Shown here piece after piece: positions 45,386-55,614 of a DNA stretch of 63,077 nt. A program made the translations under genes and the position numbers. The notes under the pieces are model-generated. The model ran no database searches, was not told the DNA's origin, and saw only the letters and a program-made list of their open reading frames with translations. How positions within the stretch are numbered: the first letter of the stretch is position 1; the number at the start of each line of letters is the position of its first letter. Source of the stretch: Microvirga massiliensis (GTDB lineage: Bacteria; Pseudomonadota; Alphaproteobacteria; Rhizobiales; Beijerinckiaceae); the NCBI RefSeq assembly GCF_001006805.1, contig NZ_LN811354.1, positions 354,002 to 417,078 of the forward strand. The letters run 5' to 3'.

Positions 45386-46906
45386 ATGGACGTCTTCAAG
45401 TCTGCTGCCCGTCATCTGCATGCCTTGCACTCTGAAGAGTGGAGCCCTTGGGGGCTCGAGAAGACAATGGCTCCGAACTGGGCAACCAGCGTCGGAACGT
45501 CGGCCACCGAGTCCCGTTCGGTTGATGCGCTCCTTGCGAGCACGCACTGGAATGGGCTCGTCACTTACAGCTTCCCGGACAGCCGCTCCGACTACGAGGC
45601 CGGCTATCTCGAGGCCTCGGAGGCGTTCGCCCAGGTCTCATATGACCAGATGCAGGCAGTCCGCTTCATCCTGGACGGGCGCAGCCCATATTCAGGCGGA
45701 CCGAAGATGGCCCTGATGGGGGTCGAGGGGTTCACGAATGCGAACTTCTACGACAACGGCTTCGATGGAGCCGATATCCGGATCGGCCAATCCGCGAGCG
45801 CCAACCCGACGGCCTACTCATATTATCCCGGCAATTCTCCCTATGGTGGGGATGTCTGGTTCGGAAACGCCTACGATTACCGGAATCCCGAGGTTGGAAA
45901 TTACGCGTTTCTCACGATCCTTCATGAGCTTGGCCATGCGCTGGGCCTCAAGCACCCCCATGAGGCAAGTGGCGTCACCGGCACGACGGCCAGCACTGAG
46001 CGCGACGCGCTCGAATACTCCGTAATGAGCTACAACTCATATGCAGGACAGTCCGGAAGCTACTACGTCAACGAGACGTTCGGCTACCCGCAGACGTATA
46101 TGATGGATGACATCGCCGCCCTGCAGGAACTGTATGGGGCCGACTACACGACCCGCGGCGGCAACAACACTTACAGCTGGAGCCCGGGGACGGGTGAGAC
46201 CTTTGTCGACGGCGTGGCATACGGCGCGCCGGGGGGCGGCGCCGGCGGATCCGCGAACCGGATCTTTCTGACCGTCTGGGACGGCGGCGGGATCGATACC
46301 TACGATTTTTCCAATTACACGAGCGCGCTCACCATCGATTTGCGCCCGGGCAATTTCTCGACGACGGGCATGACGCAGCGGGCCTATCTAGGAGACGGGC
46401 ACTACGCGAAGGGCAACATCTACAATGCGTTGCTCCACGACGGCGATCCGCGCTCTCTCATCGAGAATGCCGTCGGCGGATCCGGTCCTGACCAGATCAC
46501 GGGGAACGATGCCGCCAACAAACTCGAGGGTCGGGCGGGATCGGACGTGCTCGATGGGCTCCTCGGGAGCGATGTGCTCATCGGGGGCGCGGGCGTGGAT
46601 ACCTTCGTGTTCTCGACGGCGCCATCGCCGACGAATGTCGACCAAATCACCGACTTCGTGGTCGCAGACGATACGATCCAGCTGTCGAAGGCGATCTTCA
46701 CCGCCCTGACGACCACCGGTATTCTGGCAGCAGAGGCATTCTACACGGGCAGCACGGCTCATGATGCCAGCGACCGGATTCTCTATGACCGAAATACTGG
46801 TAGTCTCGTCTATGATCAGGACGGAACGGGTTCCGCCGCAGCCTTGAAATTCGCCCAGCTCGCGCCGGGATTGTCCCTGACGAATGCCGACTTCCTGATC
46901 GCCTGA
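45386..46906 (+). CDS. Serralysin-like M10 metalloprotease with RTX repeats
   Basis: Probable secreted zinc protease of 506 residues. The zinc site HELGHALGLKHPH is near residue 183 and the Met-turn is YSVMSYNSYAG near 215, as in serralysins. The M10 C-terminal domain follows, with RTX nonapeptide-like Ca2+ repeats at about 365-410 (GGSGPDQITGNDAANKLEG, SDVLDGLLGSDVLIGG, AGVDTFVF) and a tail YDQDGTGSAAALKFAQL. No N-terminal signal peptide, as expected for type I secretion. No ABC exporter, membrane-fusion protein or inhibitor gene is nearby. The ATG at 45386 has GAGGGG just before it, rather close; a TTG five codons earlier is less likely. Absence of a prosegment is notable. Confidence 0.9.
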   Translation: MDVFKSAARHLHALHSEEWSPWGLEKTMAPNWATSVGTSATESRSVDALLASTHWNGLVTYSFPDSRSDYEAGYLEASEAFAQVSYDQMQAVRFILDGRSPYSGGPKMALMGVEGFTNANFYDNGFDGADIRIGQSASANPTAYSYYPGNSPYGGDVWFGNAYDYRNPEVGNYAFLTILHELGHALGLKHPHEASGVTGTTASTERDALEYSVMSYNSYAGQSGSYYVNETFGYPQTYMMDDIAALQELYGADYTTRGGNNTYSWSPGTGETFVDGVAYGAPGGGAGGSANRIFLTVWDGGGIDTYDFSNYTSALTIDLRPGNFSTTGMTQRAYLGDGHYAKGNIYNALLHDGDPRSLIENAVGGSGPDQITGNDAANKLEGRAGSDVLDGLLGSDVLIGGAGVDTFVFSTAPSPTNVDQITDFVVADDTIQLSKAIFTALTTTGILAAEAFYTGSTAHDASDRILYDRNTGSLVYDQDGTGSAAALKFAQLAPGLSLTNADFLIA

Positions 46907-47010
46907 AGGGCCCTGACGGCTAGAACCCTGTAGCCGAGCCCGGCCGAAGCTTGGCGGATGGAGGCCCGTGAGCTACGATGACATCGTGACGCATCCAAGC
47001 CGGTCGCCCG

Positions 47011-48351
47011 ATGCCATCGACTCTGCTGCCTGAACGGTTGTCGCAGGCGTTTCGGGACCGCTCCGCATGCCTTGGCGTGATCGGCCTCGGCTATGTGGGT
47101 CTGCCGCTTTCGATCGCAGCGGCCCGGGCGGGCTTCCGCGTTATCGGTTTCGACATCAACGAAAGCCGTTGCGAAGGCCTCAACCGCGGGGACACGTTCA
47201 TTGGCCATATTCCGGCAACGGACATCGCCGAGGTTATCGCTGCCGGGCGGTTCGAGGCGACGCCGGATTTCACGCACCTTGCCGAGCCCGATGCCATCAT
47301 CATCTGTGTGCCGACTCCGCTGACTCGCCATCGCGAGCCCGACCTCTCCTTCGTAAAGTCAACGACGAGTGCGATCGCGAAGCGCCTGCGCTCAGGTCAA
47401 TTGGTCGTTCTCGAATCGACAACCTATCCCGGGACCACCGAGGAAGTCGTCAAGCCGATTCTCGAGGAGACCGGCCTCGTGAGCGGACAGGATTTCTTCC
47501 TGGCGTTCTCCCCGGAGCGCGAGGACCCCGGCAACATCCAGTTCACGACCACGGCGATCCCGAAGATCGTCGGTGGCGATGGGGAAGCGGCGCTCCACTT
47601 GGCCGAGACGCTCTATGGCGAGCTCGTCACGCGCGTCATTCCGGTCTCGTCGACCGCGACGGCCGAGGCGGTAAAACTCACGGAGAACATCTTCCGGGCC
47701 GTGAACATCGCCCTCGTGAACGAGCTCAAGGTCGTGTTCGAGGCAATGGGAATCGATATCTGGGAGGTCGTGGAGGCGGCCAAGACGAAGCCGTTCGGCT
47801 TCATGCCGTTCTATCCGGGCCCGGGCCTCGGCGGACACTGCATCCCGATCGATCCCTTCTATCTCTCCTGGAAGGCGCGGGAATACGACGTTACGGCGCG
47901 CTTCATCGAGCTCGCGGGCGAGGTCAACACCCGGATGCCCTATTACGTCGTCGAGCGCCTCGCGCGGGCGCTCGACCGTTGCCAGGGAAGGGGGCTGGCC
48001 GGTGCGCGCATTCTCGTCCTCGGACTTGCCTACAAGAAAAATGTGGACGACATCCGGGAGAGCCCTTCGCTGAAGCTGATGGAAATCCTCGAGAGTCGTG
48101 GCGCCGCTTGCGCCTTTCACGACCCTCACGTCCCGGAGATTCCGCGAACGCGCGAGTATTCTCACTTGGCTGGACGGAGCAGCATGGATCTGTTGCCCGA
48201 AACGCTGCAGGCCTTCGACGCGGTCCTGATCGCGACCGATCACGACGCGGTCGATTACCGGACCGTTGCCGCGCATGCACGGCTCGTCGTGGATACCCGC
48301 AATGCTCTGGCACGATCGGGCTTGACCGATTATGCTGTTGTAAAGGCGTAA
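47011..48351 (+). CDS. Nucleotide-sugar dehydrogenase, UDP-GlcNAc 6-dehydrogenase type
   Basis: NAD-dependent four-electron dehydrogenase of the UDP-Glc/GDP-Man dehydrogenase family, 446 residues. Seen are the NAD motif GVIGLGYVGLPLSIAAARAG near residue 22, CVPTPLTRHREPDLSFV, ESTTYPGTTEEVV, FSPEREDPGN, Lys/Asn helix TAEAVKLTENIFRAVNIALV, and the catalytic Cys in GPGLGGHCIPIDPFYLSWKA near 273. YKKNVDDIRESPSLKLMEIL marks the UDP-binding C-terminus. The FSPEREDPGN and GGHCIPIDPFYL forms resemble WbpA/TviB (UDP-HexNAc uronate) rather than UDP-glucose dehydrogenase. It is not in a polysaccharide cluster here; glycosyltransferases lie 13 kb away. Confidence 0.9.
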   Translation: MPSTLLPERLSQAFRDRSACLGVIGLGYVGLPLSIAAARAGFRVIGFDINESRCEGLNRGDTFIGHIPATDIAEVIAAGRFEATPDFTHLAEPDAIIICVPTPLTRHREPDLSFVKSTTSAIAKRLRSGQLVVLESTTYPGTTEEVVKPILEETGLVSGQDFFLAFSPEREDPGNIQFTTTAIPKIVGGDGEAALHLAETLYGELVTRVIPVSSTATAEAVKLTENIFRAVNIALVNELKVVFEAMGIDIWEVVEAAKTKPFGFMPFYPGPGLGGHCIPIDPFYLSWKAREYDVTARFIELAGEVNTRMPYYVVERLARALDRCQGRGLAGARILVLGLAYKKNVDDIRESPSLKLMEILESRGAACAFHDPHVPEIPRTREYSHLAGRSSMDLLPETLQAFDAVLIATDHDAVDYRTVAAHARLVVDTRNALARSGLTDYAVVKA

Positions 48352-48421
48352 CTTCGTCGTCTCGGCCCTGCGGAGGTCTTGACCCGTACCGCCGGGTTTG
48401 TAGACGATATTCGCGGAACCA

Positions 48422-49111
48422 ATGATGACGCCTCTTTCAGCCGTGCCCTTCTTCCGGGATATCGACGTGGACACCGCGTCGCTCGAAGCCCGGTCGCGCT
48501 GGCATCGCTTTGCGCCGGAAGAGATCCTCGTCGACTTCGACGATCTTTCGACGGACGTCTTCTTCCTGACGGCCGGCGAGGTTCGGGTTCTGATGCGGAC
48601 CGCCTCCGGCAAGGAGGTCATTCTGGACGAGATGCGCCCGGGAGAGCTGTTCGGCGAACTCGCCGCGCTCGACGGCATCAAGCGCTCCGCCAACGTCACG
48701 GCTCTGACCAGAGGCGAAGCCTGGGTCATGCCAGCCGCGGTTTTCCGCGAGGCCGCCTTCGCCTCTCCGGCACTGGCCGATCGCCTCTTTCGTCTGCTGA
48801 CGTCGCGCATCCGCGACCTCAATTCGCGGCTCATCGAACAGACGATCCTCGACCTGCGCCATCGCCTCTATTCGGAACTGCTCCGGCTCTCGACCCCCCG
48901 CGCCAATGGCGCGGGCGAGCGCGTCGTGACGCCGCCGCCGTTCCATCATGATCTCGCCTCCCGGATCGGCTGCAGGCGCGAGCAGGTGACGCGTGAATTC
49001 ACGCTCATGGCCCAGGAGGGGCTGATCGAGCGGACCCGGGGCGCCTTGGTGCTGAAGCATCCGGAGATTCTGGAGACCCGGGTGGCTGAAGCGCTACGCG
49101 AGGACGCCTGA
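48422..49111 (+). CDS. Crp/Fnr family transcriptional regulator
   Basis: A 229-residue regulator. The N-terminal cyclic-nucleotide-binding fold is at about 5-120; its phosphate-binding cassette GELFGELAALDGIKRSANVT keeps the Gly-Glu and Arg-Ser pattern of Crp-type cAMP binders. No N-terminal cysteine cluster for an Fe-S centre is seen, so it is not Fnr. A long dimer helix (LTSRIRDLNSRLIEQTILDL) leads to the winged helix with HHDLASRIGCRREQVTREFT near 180. It sits 69 bp upstream of potG on the same strand, so it may regulate or be co-transcribed with the importer; its target sites are unknown. Confidence 0.9.
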   Translation: MMTPLSAVPFFRDIDVDTASLEARSRWHRFAPEEILVDFDDLSTDVFFLTAGEVRVLMRTASGKEVILDEMRPGELFGELAALDGIKRSANVTALTRGEAWVMPAAVFREAAFASPALADRLFRLLTSRIRDLNSRLIEQTILDLRHRLYSELLRLSTPRANGAGERVVTPPPFHHDLASRIGCRREQVTREFTLMAQEGLIERTRGALVLKHPEILETRVAEALREDA

Positions 49112-49180
49112 AACCATGACATCCCAGGCATGCCCTGCTCGGCCTCTCCGGGCCTCACAACACTTGGACAAAAACTGATC

Positions 49181-50365
49181 ATGGCAGCTCCCACGCTGCG
49201 CCCCTCGGTAGGGGCGGTGCGCCGTTCGTTTGCGCCCTGGCAGGATCCCGACGCGAAACCGTTGATCCGATTTACCGATGTCACGAAGCGGTTCGGCGCG
49301 GCCGTTGCGGTCGACCATCTTTCTCTCGACATCTTCGAGCGGGAGTTCTTCTGCCTTCTCGGCCCGTCGGGATGCGGCAAGACCACGCTGATGCGGATGC
49401 TGGCGGGTTTCGAGACGCCCGACGAGGGCGCGATCGTGCTGGCCGGCCAGGACCTTGCAGGCATCCCGTCCTACCGGCGTCCCTTGAACATGATGTTCCA
49501 GTCCTATGCGCTCTTTCCGCACATGAGCGTGGAGCGGAACATCGCATTCGGCCTCAAGCAGGACGGTCTGCCAAGCGATGCCATCCGGGAGCGGGTCCGC
49601 GAGATGCTCCGGCTCGTGAAGCTGGAGAAGCTCGCGAGCCGGTATCCGGGCCAGCTCTCAGGAGGGCAGCGGCAGCGCGTAGCGCTGGCGCGAGCGCTCG
49701 CCAAACGCCCGAAGGTTTTGCTGCTGGACGAGCCGCTCGGGGCACTCGACAAGCAGTTGCGCGAGGAGACGCAGTTCGAGCTGATGGACCTCCAGCACGA
49801 CCTCGGCATGACATTCCTCATGGTCACCCACGATCAGGAGGAGGCCATGACAATGGCTGACCGGATCGCAGTTATGAAGGACGGCAGGATCGCGCAGATC
49901 GCGACTCCGGCAGAGATCTACGAGCAGCCGAAAACCCGGTTCATTGCCGAGTTCGTCGGCGACGTGAACATCCTCGAGGGCCGGGTCATGGGCCAGGAAG
50001 AGGGCCTGTGGCGGATCGCGAGCGATCATGCCGTGGAGCCCCTCACGATCGACGATCCGGACGAGATGCTCGCCACCGGGCAGGGCGTGGCAATCGCCGT
50101 GCGCCCCGAGAAAATGACGATCTCCCGGAATCCTCCCGAAGCCGCTCCGGGCGCGGCGAACACGCCGTTGAACCATCTCGTGGGCGAGGTGTGGGACATC
50201 GGCTATCTCGGCGATTGGACGGTCTACCGGGTGAAGCTCGCATCGGGCCTGATCATCCGGGTGTCGCAGGCGAACCGCAGCCGTTACGTCTCCGCGCCTC
50301 TGGACTGGGAGGAGGAGGTCTACGTGACCTTCGCGCCCAATGCTGCCGTGATCCTTTCCGAATAG
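49181..50365 (+). CDS. potG: Polyamine-type ABC transporter ATP-binding protein
   Basis: ATPase of a spermidine/putrescine-type importer, 394 residues. Walker A GPSGCGKTT is near residue 65, followed by the Q-loop in NMMFQSYALFPHMSVERNIA, signature LSGGQRQRVALARALA, Walker B VLLLDEPLGALDKQLR and switch His in MVTHDQEEAMTMADR. The C-terminal TOBE domain starts near 285. I use ATG 49181; a longer frame opens at 49130. The opening KPLIRFTDVTKRFG is PotG-like. potH begins one base after its stop. Confidence 0.92.
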   Translation: MAAPTLRPSVGAVRRSFAPWQDPDAKPLIRFTDVTKRFGAAVAVDHLSLDIFEREFFCLLGPSGCGKTTLMRMLAGFETPDEGAIVLAGQDLAGIPSYRRPLNMMFQSYALFPHMSVERNIAFGLKQDGLPSDAIRERVREMLRLVKLEKLASRYPGQLSGGQRQRVALARALAKRPKVLLLDEPLGALDKQLREETQFELMDLQHDLGMTFLMVTHDQEEAMTMADRIAVMKDGRIAQIATPAEIYEQPKTRFIAEFVGDVNILEGRVMGQEEGLWRIASDHAVEPLTIDDPDEMLATGQGVAIAVRPEKMTISRNPPEAAPGAANTPLNHLVGEVWDIGYLGDWTVYRVKLASGLIIRVSQANRSRYVSAPLDWEEEVYVTFAPNAAVILSE

Positions 50366-51268
50366 ATGGGCAAGCGCGCTTCACGTCGCCTCCGCGACGC
50401 CCTGGTCCCGGCCGTACCATTCCTATGGCTCGGGATCTTCTTTCTCGTGCCGATTCTGATCGTCCTCAAGATCAGCCTCTCGGATCCGGTCGCTGCCCAG
50501 CCGCCCTACGTCCCCGTTTTCGAGTGGGGCGACTGGAAGGGCTTTCTCGCAGCCCTCGACCTCGAGAATTATCGGGTTCTCCTCGAGGACCCTCTCTATC
50601 GCGATGCGATCCTGTCCTCTGTCTATATCGCCATCACATCGACCTTACTGCTGCTGCTCGTCGGCTTCCCGATTGCCTACGCGATGGCGCGGGCGGCGCC
50701 GCGCGTTCGGCCCTTGCTCGTTGCCCTCGTGATCCTGCCGTTCTGGACGAGCTTCCTGATCCGGATCTACGCCTGGATCGGCATTCTCAAGGCGGATGGA
50801 TTTCTCAACCAGATCTTGCTCTGGCTCGGTCTCGTGTCGGAGCCCTTGGTGCTTCTCAACACGCAGACGGCGATCTTCATCGGGATCGTCTATGCGTATC
50901 TGCCTTTCATGGTGCTGCCGCTCTATGCGGCTCTCGAGCGAATCGACCCGGTTCTCCTCGAGGCCGCAGAGGACCTCGGCTCGCCGCCATGGAAATCTTT
51001 CTTCACGATCACGATCCCGCTCGCCTTTCCTGGTATCGTAGCGGGCTCGCTCCTCTGCTTCATTCCGGCCGTGGGAGAGTTCGTGATCCCGGATCTCCTC
51101 GGCGGACCCGAGACCCTGATGATCGGCCGCCAGCTCTGGAGCGAGTTCTTCTCCAACCGGGATTGGCCGCTCGCGTCTGCGGTGGCGATCGTCATGCTCA
51201 TCATCCTCGTCGGCCCGATCGTCGCGTATCGGAACTTCGAGGCACAGCGGGTCGGGCAGCACGGATGA
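50366..51268 (+). CDS. potH: Polyamine-type ABC transporter permease
   Basis: Inner-membrane permease of 300 residues with six expected TM segments (PFLWLGIFFLVPILIVLKIS, SVYIAITSTLLLLLVGFPIA, LLVALVILPFWTSFLIRIYA, IFIGIVYAYLPFMVLPLYAA and two in the last 90 residues). The coupling motif EAAEDLGSPPWKSFFTITIP is near residue 205. GEFVIPDLLGGPETLMIGR matches PotH/PotB. ATG directly abuts potG. Confidence 0.92.
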   Translation: MGKRASRRLRDALVPAVPFLWLGIFFLVPILIVLKISLSDPVAAQPPYVPVFEWGDWKGFLAALDLENYRVLLEDPLYRDAILSSVYIAITSTLLLLLVGFPIAYAMARAAPRVRPLLVALVILPFWTSFLIRIYAWIGILKADGFLNQILLWLGLVSEPLVLLNTQTAIFIGIVYAYLPFMVLPLYAALERIDPVLLEAAEDLGSPPWKSFFTITIPLAFPGIVAGSLLCFIPAVGEFVIPDLLGGPETLMIGRQLWSEFFSNRDWPLASAVAIVMLIILVGPIVAYRNFEAQRVGQHG

Positions 51269-51341
51269 TGCGAAGGGATGCCGAGTCCGGGCGCGTACGT
51301 GGCTCGATGGCCCGCACCAAGATGCAGCAATCGGAATTCAT

Positions 51342-52163
51342 GTGATGAGACGCGGCTTCGGTTTCCTCGACGCGACAGCGCTCGCCCTCGGCTTCGCGTT
51401 CCTCTACGTGCCGATTCTCCTGCTCGTCGTCTATTCGTTCAACGATTCCCGCCTCGTCACCGTCTGGGGCGGCTTCTCCACGCGGTGGTACCGGGCCCTA
51501 CTCGACAACGAGCCCCTCATGGAAGCCGCTTGGGTGACGGTACGCATCGCACTCGTGTCCGCCAGCGCTGCGACCATCCTGGGGACCCTCGCGGCCCTGG
51601 CGCTCGTGCGCTGGGGGAGGTTTGCGGGCCGCACGCTGTTCACAGGCCTCGTCTATGCCCCGATGGTCATGCCGGAGGTGATGACGGGGCTCGCGCTTCT
51701 CCTCTTTTTCGTAGCGATCGATCTCGATCGCGGGTTCTGGACGATTACCCTGGCGCACACCACCCTTACGATGTGCTTCGTCACCGTGGTCGTGCAGGCG
51801 CGGCTCGTTACGCTGGACCGGTCCTACGAGGAGGCCGCCATGGATCTCGGCGCGCCGCCGATCCGGACCTTCTTTTCGGTCACGCTCCCGATGATTTCTC
51901 CGGCGGTGGTCGCGGGCTTCCTCCTCGCCTTCACGCTCTCCCTCGACGACCTCGTGATCGCGAGCTTCAACACCGGGCCGGGCGCCACGACGCTGCCGAT
52001 CCGGATCTACAGCCAGGTGCGGCTCGGCGTCTCTCCGGAGATCAACGCGATCTCGACCATCCTCGTCGGGATCGTTTCGGCGGCGCTCGTCGTGGTGGCG
52101 CTGATCATGAAGCGCATTGCGCTGAAGCAGGAGAACCCGGCTCAGCAACCGGCGAGCAACTGA
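51342..52163 (+). CDS. potI: Polyamine-type ABC transporter permease
   Basis: Second permease, 273 residues. TM segments include LALGFAFLYVPILLLVVYSF, VTVRIALVSASAATILGTLA and LVGIVSAALVVVALIM. Block SFNDSRLVTVWGGFSTRWY and coupling motif EAAMDLGAPPIRTFFSVTLP are PotI/PotC-like. It starts GTG at 51342 with ATG as the next codon. The potG-potH-potI order is intact but no binding-protein gene (potF) is found on either side; the gene converges on the AsmA-family gene. Confidence 0.91.
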   Translation: MMRRGFGFLDATALALGFAFLYVPILLLVVYSFNDSRLVTVWGGFSTRWYRALLDNEPLMEAAWVTVRIALVSASAATILGTLAALALVRWGRFAGRTLFTGLVYAPMVMPEVMTGLALLLFFVAIDLDRGFWTITLAHTTLTMCFVTVVVQARLVTLDRSYEEAAMDLGAPPIRTFFSVTLPMISPAVVAGFLLAFTLSLDDLVIASFNTGPGATTLPIRIYSQVRLGVSPEINAISTILVGIVSAALVVVALIMKRIALKQENPAQQPASN

Positions 52164-52174
52164 TCCCGGACCAT

Positions 52175-53989
52175 TCAGCGTGTCACGGCGCCTGGCGCGG
52201 CGACAGGCGCCAGGGAATCGATCCGCAGGAGCGGCTTGGCGGCGCCGGAACGCTCGATCAGCGAGCGGGCATCCGGGATGACGGCGACATCGTCCCAGCC
52301 GCCCCGCACATCGAAGACGAGGGGCGGAAGGGCGGACAGGGCTGGAGCACTGGACTGGACCTGCGTTTTCATCGCAAGGAAACGGTCCACCAGGGAGGCA
52401 TTGCCCGCGACCTCCGCATTCAGCGCCGCCGAATTCATGCTGGCGACGATCTCGCCGGCTCCGCCCGTGACGGTCAAGGCTCCTTGAGCCAGATCGAAGG
52501 GCGTGCGGCCGCCTCTCCAGTCGAGCGAGGCTGCCAGCGGCCTCTTCTCCAGGCGCTTCAGCGCATCGCCGAAGCCGATCCCGACGAGCTCCCCGTCCCG
52601 TACCGCGATTCGCGCATGGCCCTTGCTGTGGCGCACGATCTCGCGCGGGCTGCGTCCGGAACCTTCGAGGGCGAACTGGCCGGAAGCCTGCCCGGTGATC
52701 CAGTGCGGATGGCCGAGATCGGCGAGGGCGGCGGCGAGATCGATGTTCTCGAAATTCGCCTGGCTGCGGACCTCGACCTGATTGCCCGATGCGGCCAGGG
52801 CGAGCCGGCCCTTGACGGTTCCGCCCCGCAACCCGGCACGGCCGAGCCAGATCTCGACCTGGTTCGCGCGGGCGGTCAGGTTCAGGGCGGCATCCCCGAG
52901 GGTGACGGCCCCGAACTGCGCATCGCTGGCGGAGAGCCGTAGGTCGAGATCGCAGACCGGCGGTGTGAGGCTTCCGAACTCCTCGTAGCTCCAGAAGCCC
53001 GCGGCAGACCGGGCCCGGGTGAAGGGGGTGGCGAAATTCGAGAGGTCGAGCTGGTCCGCGGCGAGGGTGCCGGAAACGACCGGCCGCTCGGCATCGAACC
53101 GGATGGCGAGCGAGCCGTCGAGGCGATTCTTGCCGAGATGCACGACGGCAGCGGGCCAGCTGAAACGACGGTGATCCGCGGTGAAACGCCCCTGGACCGA
53201 GCCGGCTTGCATGAGAGAAGCGAGGGGGATGTCGATGGCGCTCCACCGCGCGAAATCCCTCAGCGACTTGGCCTCGAAGGTTCCGCTCGCGTTGACGAGG
53301 AGGTCGGGGCCACCCTCGACCGTGCCCGCAAGGGAGGCGCGGGCGAAGGAATTGCCGGCATTGACCACGAAGGGCCACGGCTTGTTCGCGGCCCAGCGCC
53401 GCGGCGACACGATCAGTTCGGAGACTTCGATGCGCTCGCCGCGCCAATGCGCCGCGCCGGCCAGCACGATGCGCTCATCGGAGGTGTACCAGTTCGCGAC
53501 CGTCTGCAGATTCTCGAGGGCGCCGTCCCAGCCCGGCGCCCAGCGCAGTGTGGACCCGGTGAGAATGAGGCGCCGCACCGGCTTGCCGGGGCGCTCGGCG
53601 ATGAAGAAGGCGCGCAGCGCCGAGATGGGGTTGGGTGCCTGCACAGCTCCTGCAATGTCGATCCGGGCATCCGCGAGGGCGATCTCGTCCACCTCGATGC
53701 GGCCTGCGAGGAGCGGGAGCCAGCGCAGCTCGCCGCGCAGCGTCCCGCCCTCGGCCTTGATCGAGCCGTCCCGGGCGGCGATGCGCACGTTCTCGAACTT
53801 CACGCGCGGGATCGGCAGGATCGCGATCGTGCTGCGTCCGAGCACCTCGACCTTGAGCCCATAGGCCTCGTCGAGCTGCCGGGCCACGGATCCGGCCATG
53901 CCGCCGGTCGTCAGCGTCCAGGGCGCGACGGCCGCGGCCATGGCCGCCAGCACGGCGAGGGCAAGGATCAAGACGAGGCGGCGAGACAT
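52175..53989 (-). CDS. AsmA family protein
   Basis: Envelope protein of 604 residues with one N-terminal TM anchor (RLVLILALAVLAAMAAAVAP) and a long periplasmic part of AsmA/bridge-type beta repeats. Family words seen are LKVEVLGRSTIAILPIPRV, RVKFENVRIA, LRWLPLLAGRIEVDEIALAD and, near the C-terminus, GQFALEGSGRSPREIV, DLAQGALTVTGGAGEIVAS. AsmA-like proteins are implicated in phospholipid transport to, or outer-membrane protein assembly in, the outer membrane. The ATG at 53989 begins the TM segment; the frame open to 54160 adds unlikely sequence. Divergent from scoA. Confidence 0.88.
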   Translation of the reverse strand: MSRRLVLILALAVLAAMAAAVAPWTLTTGGMAGSVARQLDEAYGLKVEVLGRSTIAILPIPRVKFENVRIAARDGSIKAEGGTLRGELRWLPLLAGRIEVDEIALADARIDIAGAVQAPNPISALRAFFIAERPGKPVRRLILTGSTLRWAPGWDGALENLQTVANWYTSDERIVLAGAAHWRGERIEVSELIVSPRRWAANKPWPFVVNAGNSFARASLAGTVEGGPDLLVNASGTFEAKSLRDFARWSAIDIPLASLMQAGSVQGRFTADHRRFSWPAAVVHLGKNRLDGSLAIRFDAERPVVSGTLAADQLDLSNFATPFTRARSAAGFWSYEEFGSLTPPVCDLDLRLSASDAQFGAVTLGDAALNLTARANQVEIWLGRAGLRGGTVKGRLALAASGNQVEVRSQANFENIDLAAALADLGHPHWITGQASGQFALEGSGRSPREIVRHSKGHARIAVRDGELVGIGFGDALKRLEKRPLAASLDWRGGRTPFDLAQGALTVTGGAGEIVASMNSAALNAEVAGNASLVDRFLAMKTQVQSSAPALSALPPLVFDVRGGWDDVAVIPDARSLIERSGAAKPLLRIDSLAPVAAPGAVTR

Positions 53990-54192
53990 GGAAAGCCGGA
54001 TGGGCGAACGGGTCCCTGCAGAGCGATGCGGCGACGGAATGCCGGGTCCGCTCGAAAGCCGAGCGCCGACTCCCCCTGAAGGTTGACCTTCATTCACCCG
54101 AGCCGCTTGTCGAAATTGAGGCCGCCTTGCATCGGGGCCGGAAGCCGCACTAAACAGCATCGACGCTGTGAGCGAGGGAGGTCGAGCGGGTT

Positions 54193-54929
54193 ATGAACAA
54201 GGTTTATTCCGATGCCGGGGCGGCGTTGGCCGGTCTGGTCAAGGACGGCATGACGATCATGGCCGGCGGCTTCGGCCTGTGCGGCATACCCGAGACGCTC
54301 ATTCTGGCGATCCGCGAATCCGGCGCCAAGAACCTGACCGTCATCTCCAACAATGCAGGCGTCGACGGAGCGGGCCTCGGGCTCCTGCTCGAGACGCGCC
54401 AGATCCGGAAGATGATCTCGTCCTATGTCGGCGAGAACAAGCTCTTCGCCCAGCAATATCTTTCGGGCGAGCTCGAACTCGAGTTCAACCCGCAGGGCAC
54501 GCTCGCGGAACGGATCCGCGCCGGCGGCGCCGGGATCCCGGCCTTCTTCACGAAGACGGGCGTCGGCACCATCATCGCCGAGGGCAAGGAAGTCCGCGAG
54601 TTCGACGGCGAGAAATACGTGATGGAGCGCGGCCTGTTCGCCGACATCGCCGTCGTCCATGCCTGGAAGGGCGACACCGAAGGGAACCTCGTCTACCGGA
54701 AGACGGCGCGGAACTTCAATCCGATGATGGCGACGGCTGCGAAGCTCACAGTCGCCGAGGTCGAGAACCTCGTCGAGGCGGGCGAGATCGACCCCGACCA
54801 GATCCACACGCCGGGCATCTTCGTGAACCGCCTCGTGCACGTCACGAACCCGGAGAAGCGCATCGAGCAGCGCACCACCCGCAAGCGCAGCGACGCGCCG
54901 GTGGCCGCCGGAGCAGGGGAGGAAGTCTG

Positions 54930-54930
<1 letters not shown>
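54193..54930 (+). CDS. scoA: 3-oxoacid CoA-transferase subunit A
   Basis: Alpha subunit of a class I CoA-transferase, 245 residues, transferring CoA from succinyl-CoA to a 3-oxoacid. Seen are the opening [20 protein letters not shown], glycine-rich [13 protein letters not shown] near residue 26, [35 protein letters not shown] and [22 protein letters not shown]. These forms fit SCOT-type ScoA (acetoacetate) better than PcaI (3-oxoadipate). The stop overlaps the scoB start by one base (TGATG). It could feed acetoacetate from the homogentisate pathway back to acetoacetyl-CoA. Confidence 0.92.
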
Positions 54931-55613
<683 letters not shown>

Positions 55614-55614
55614 G

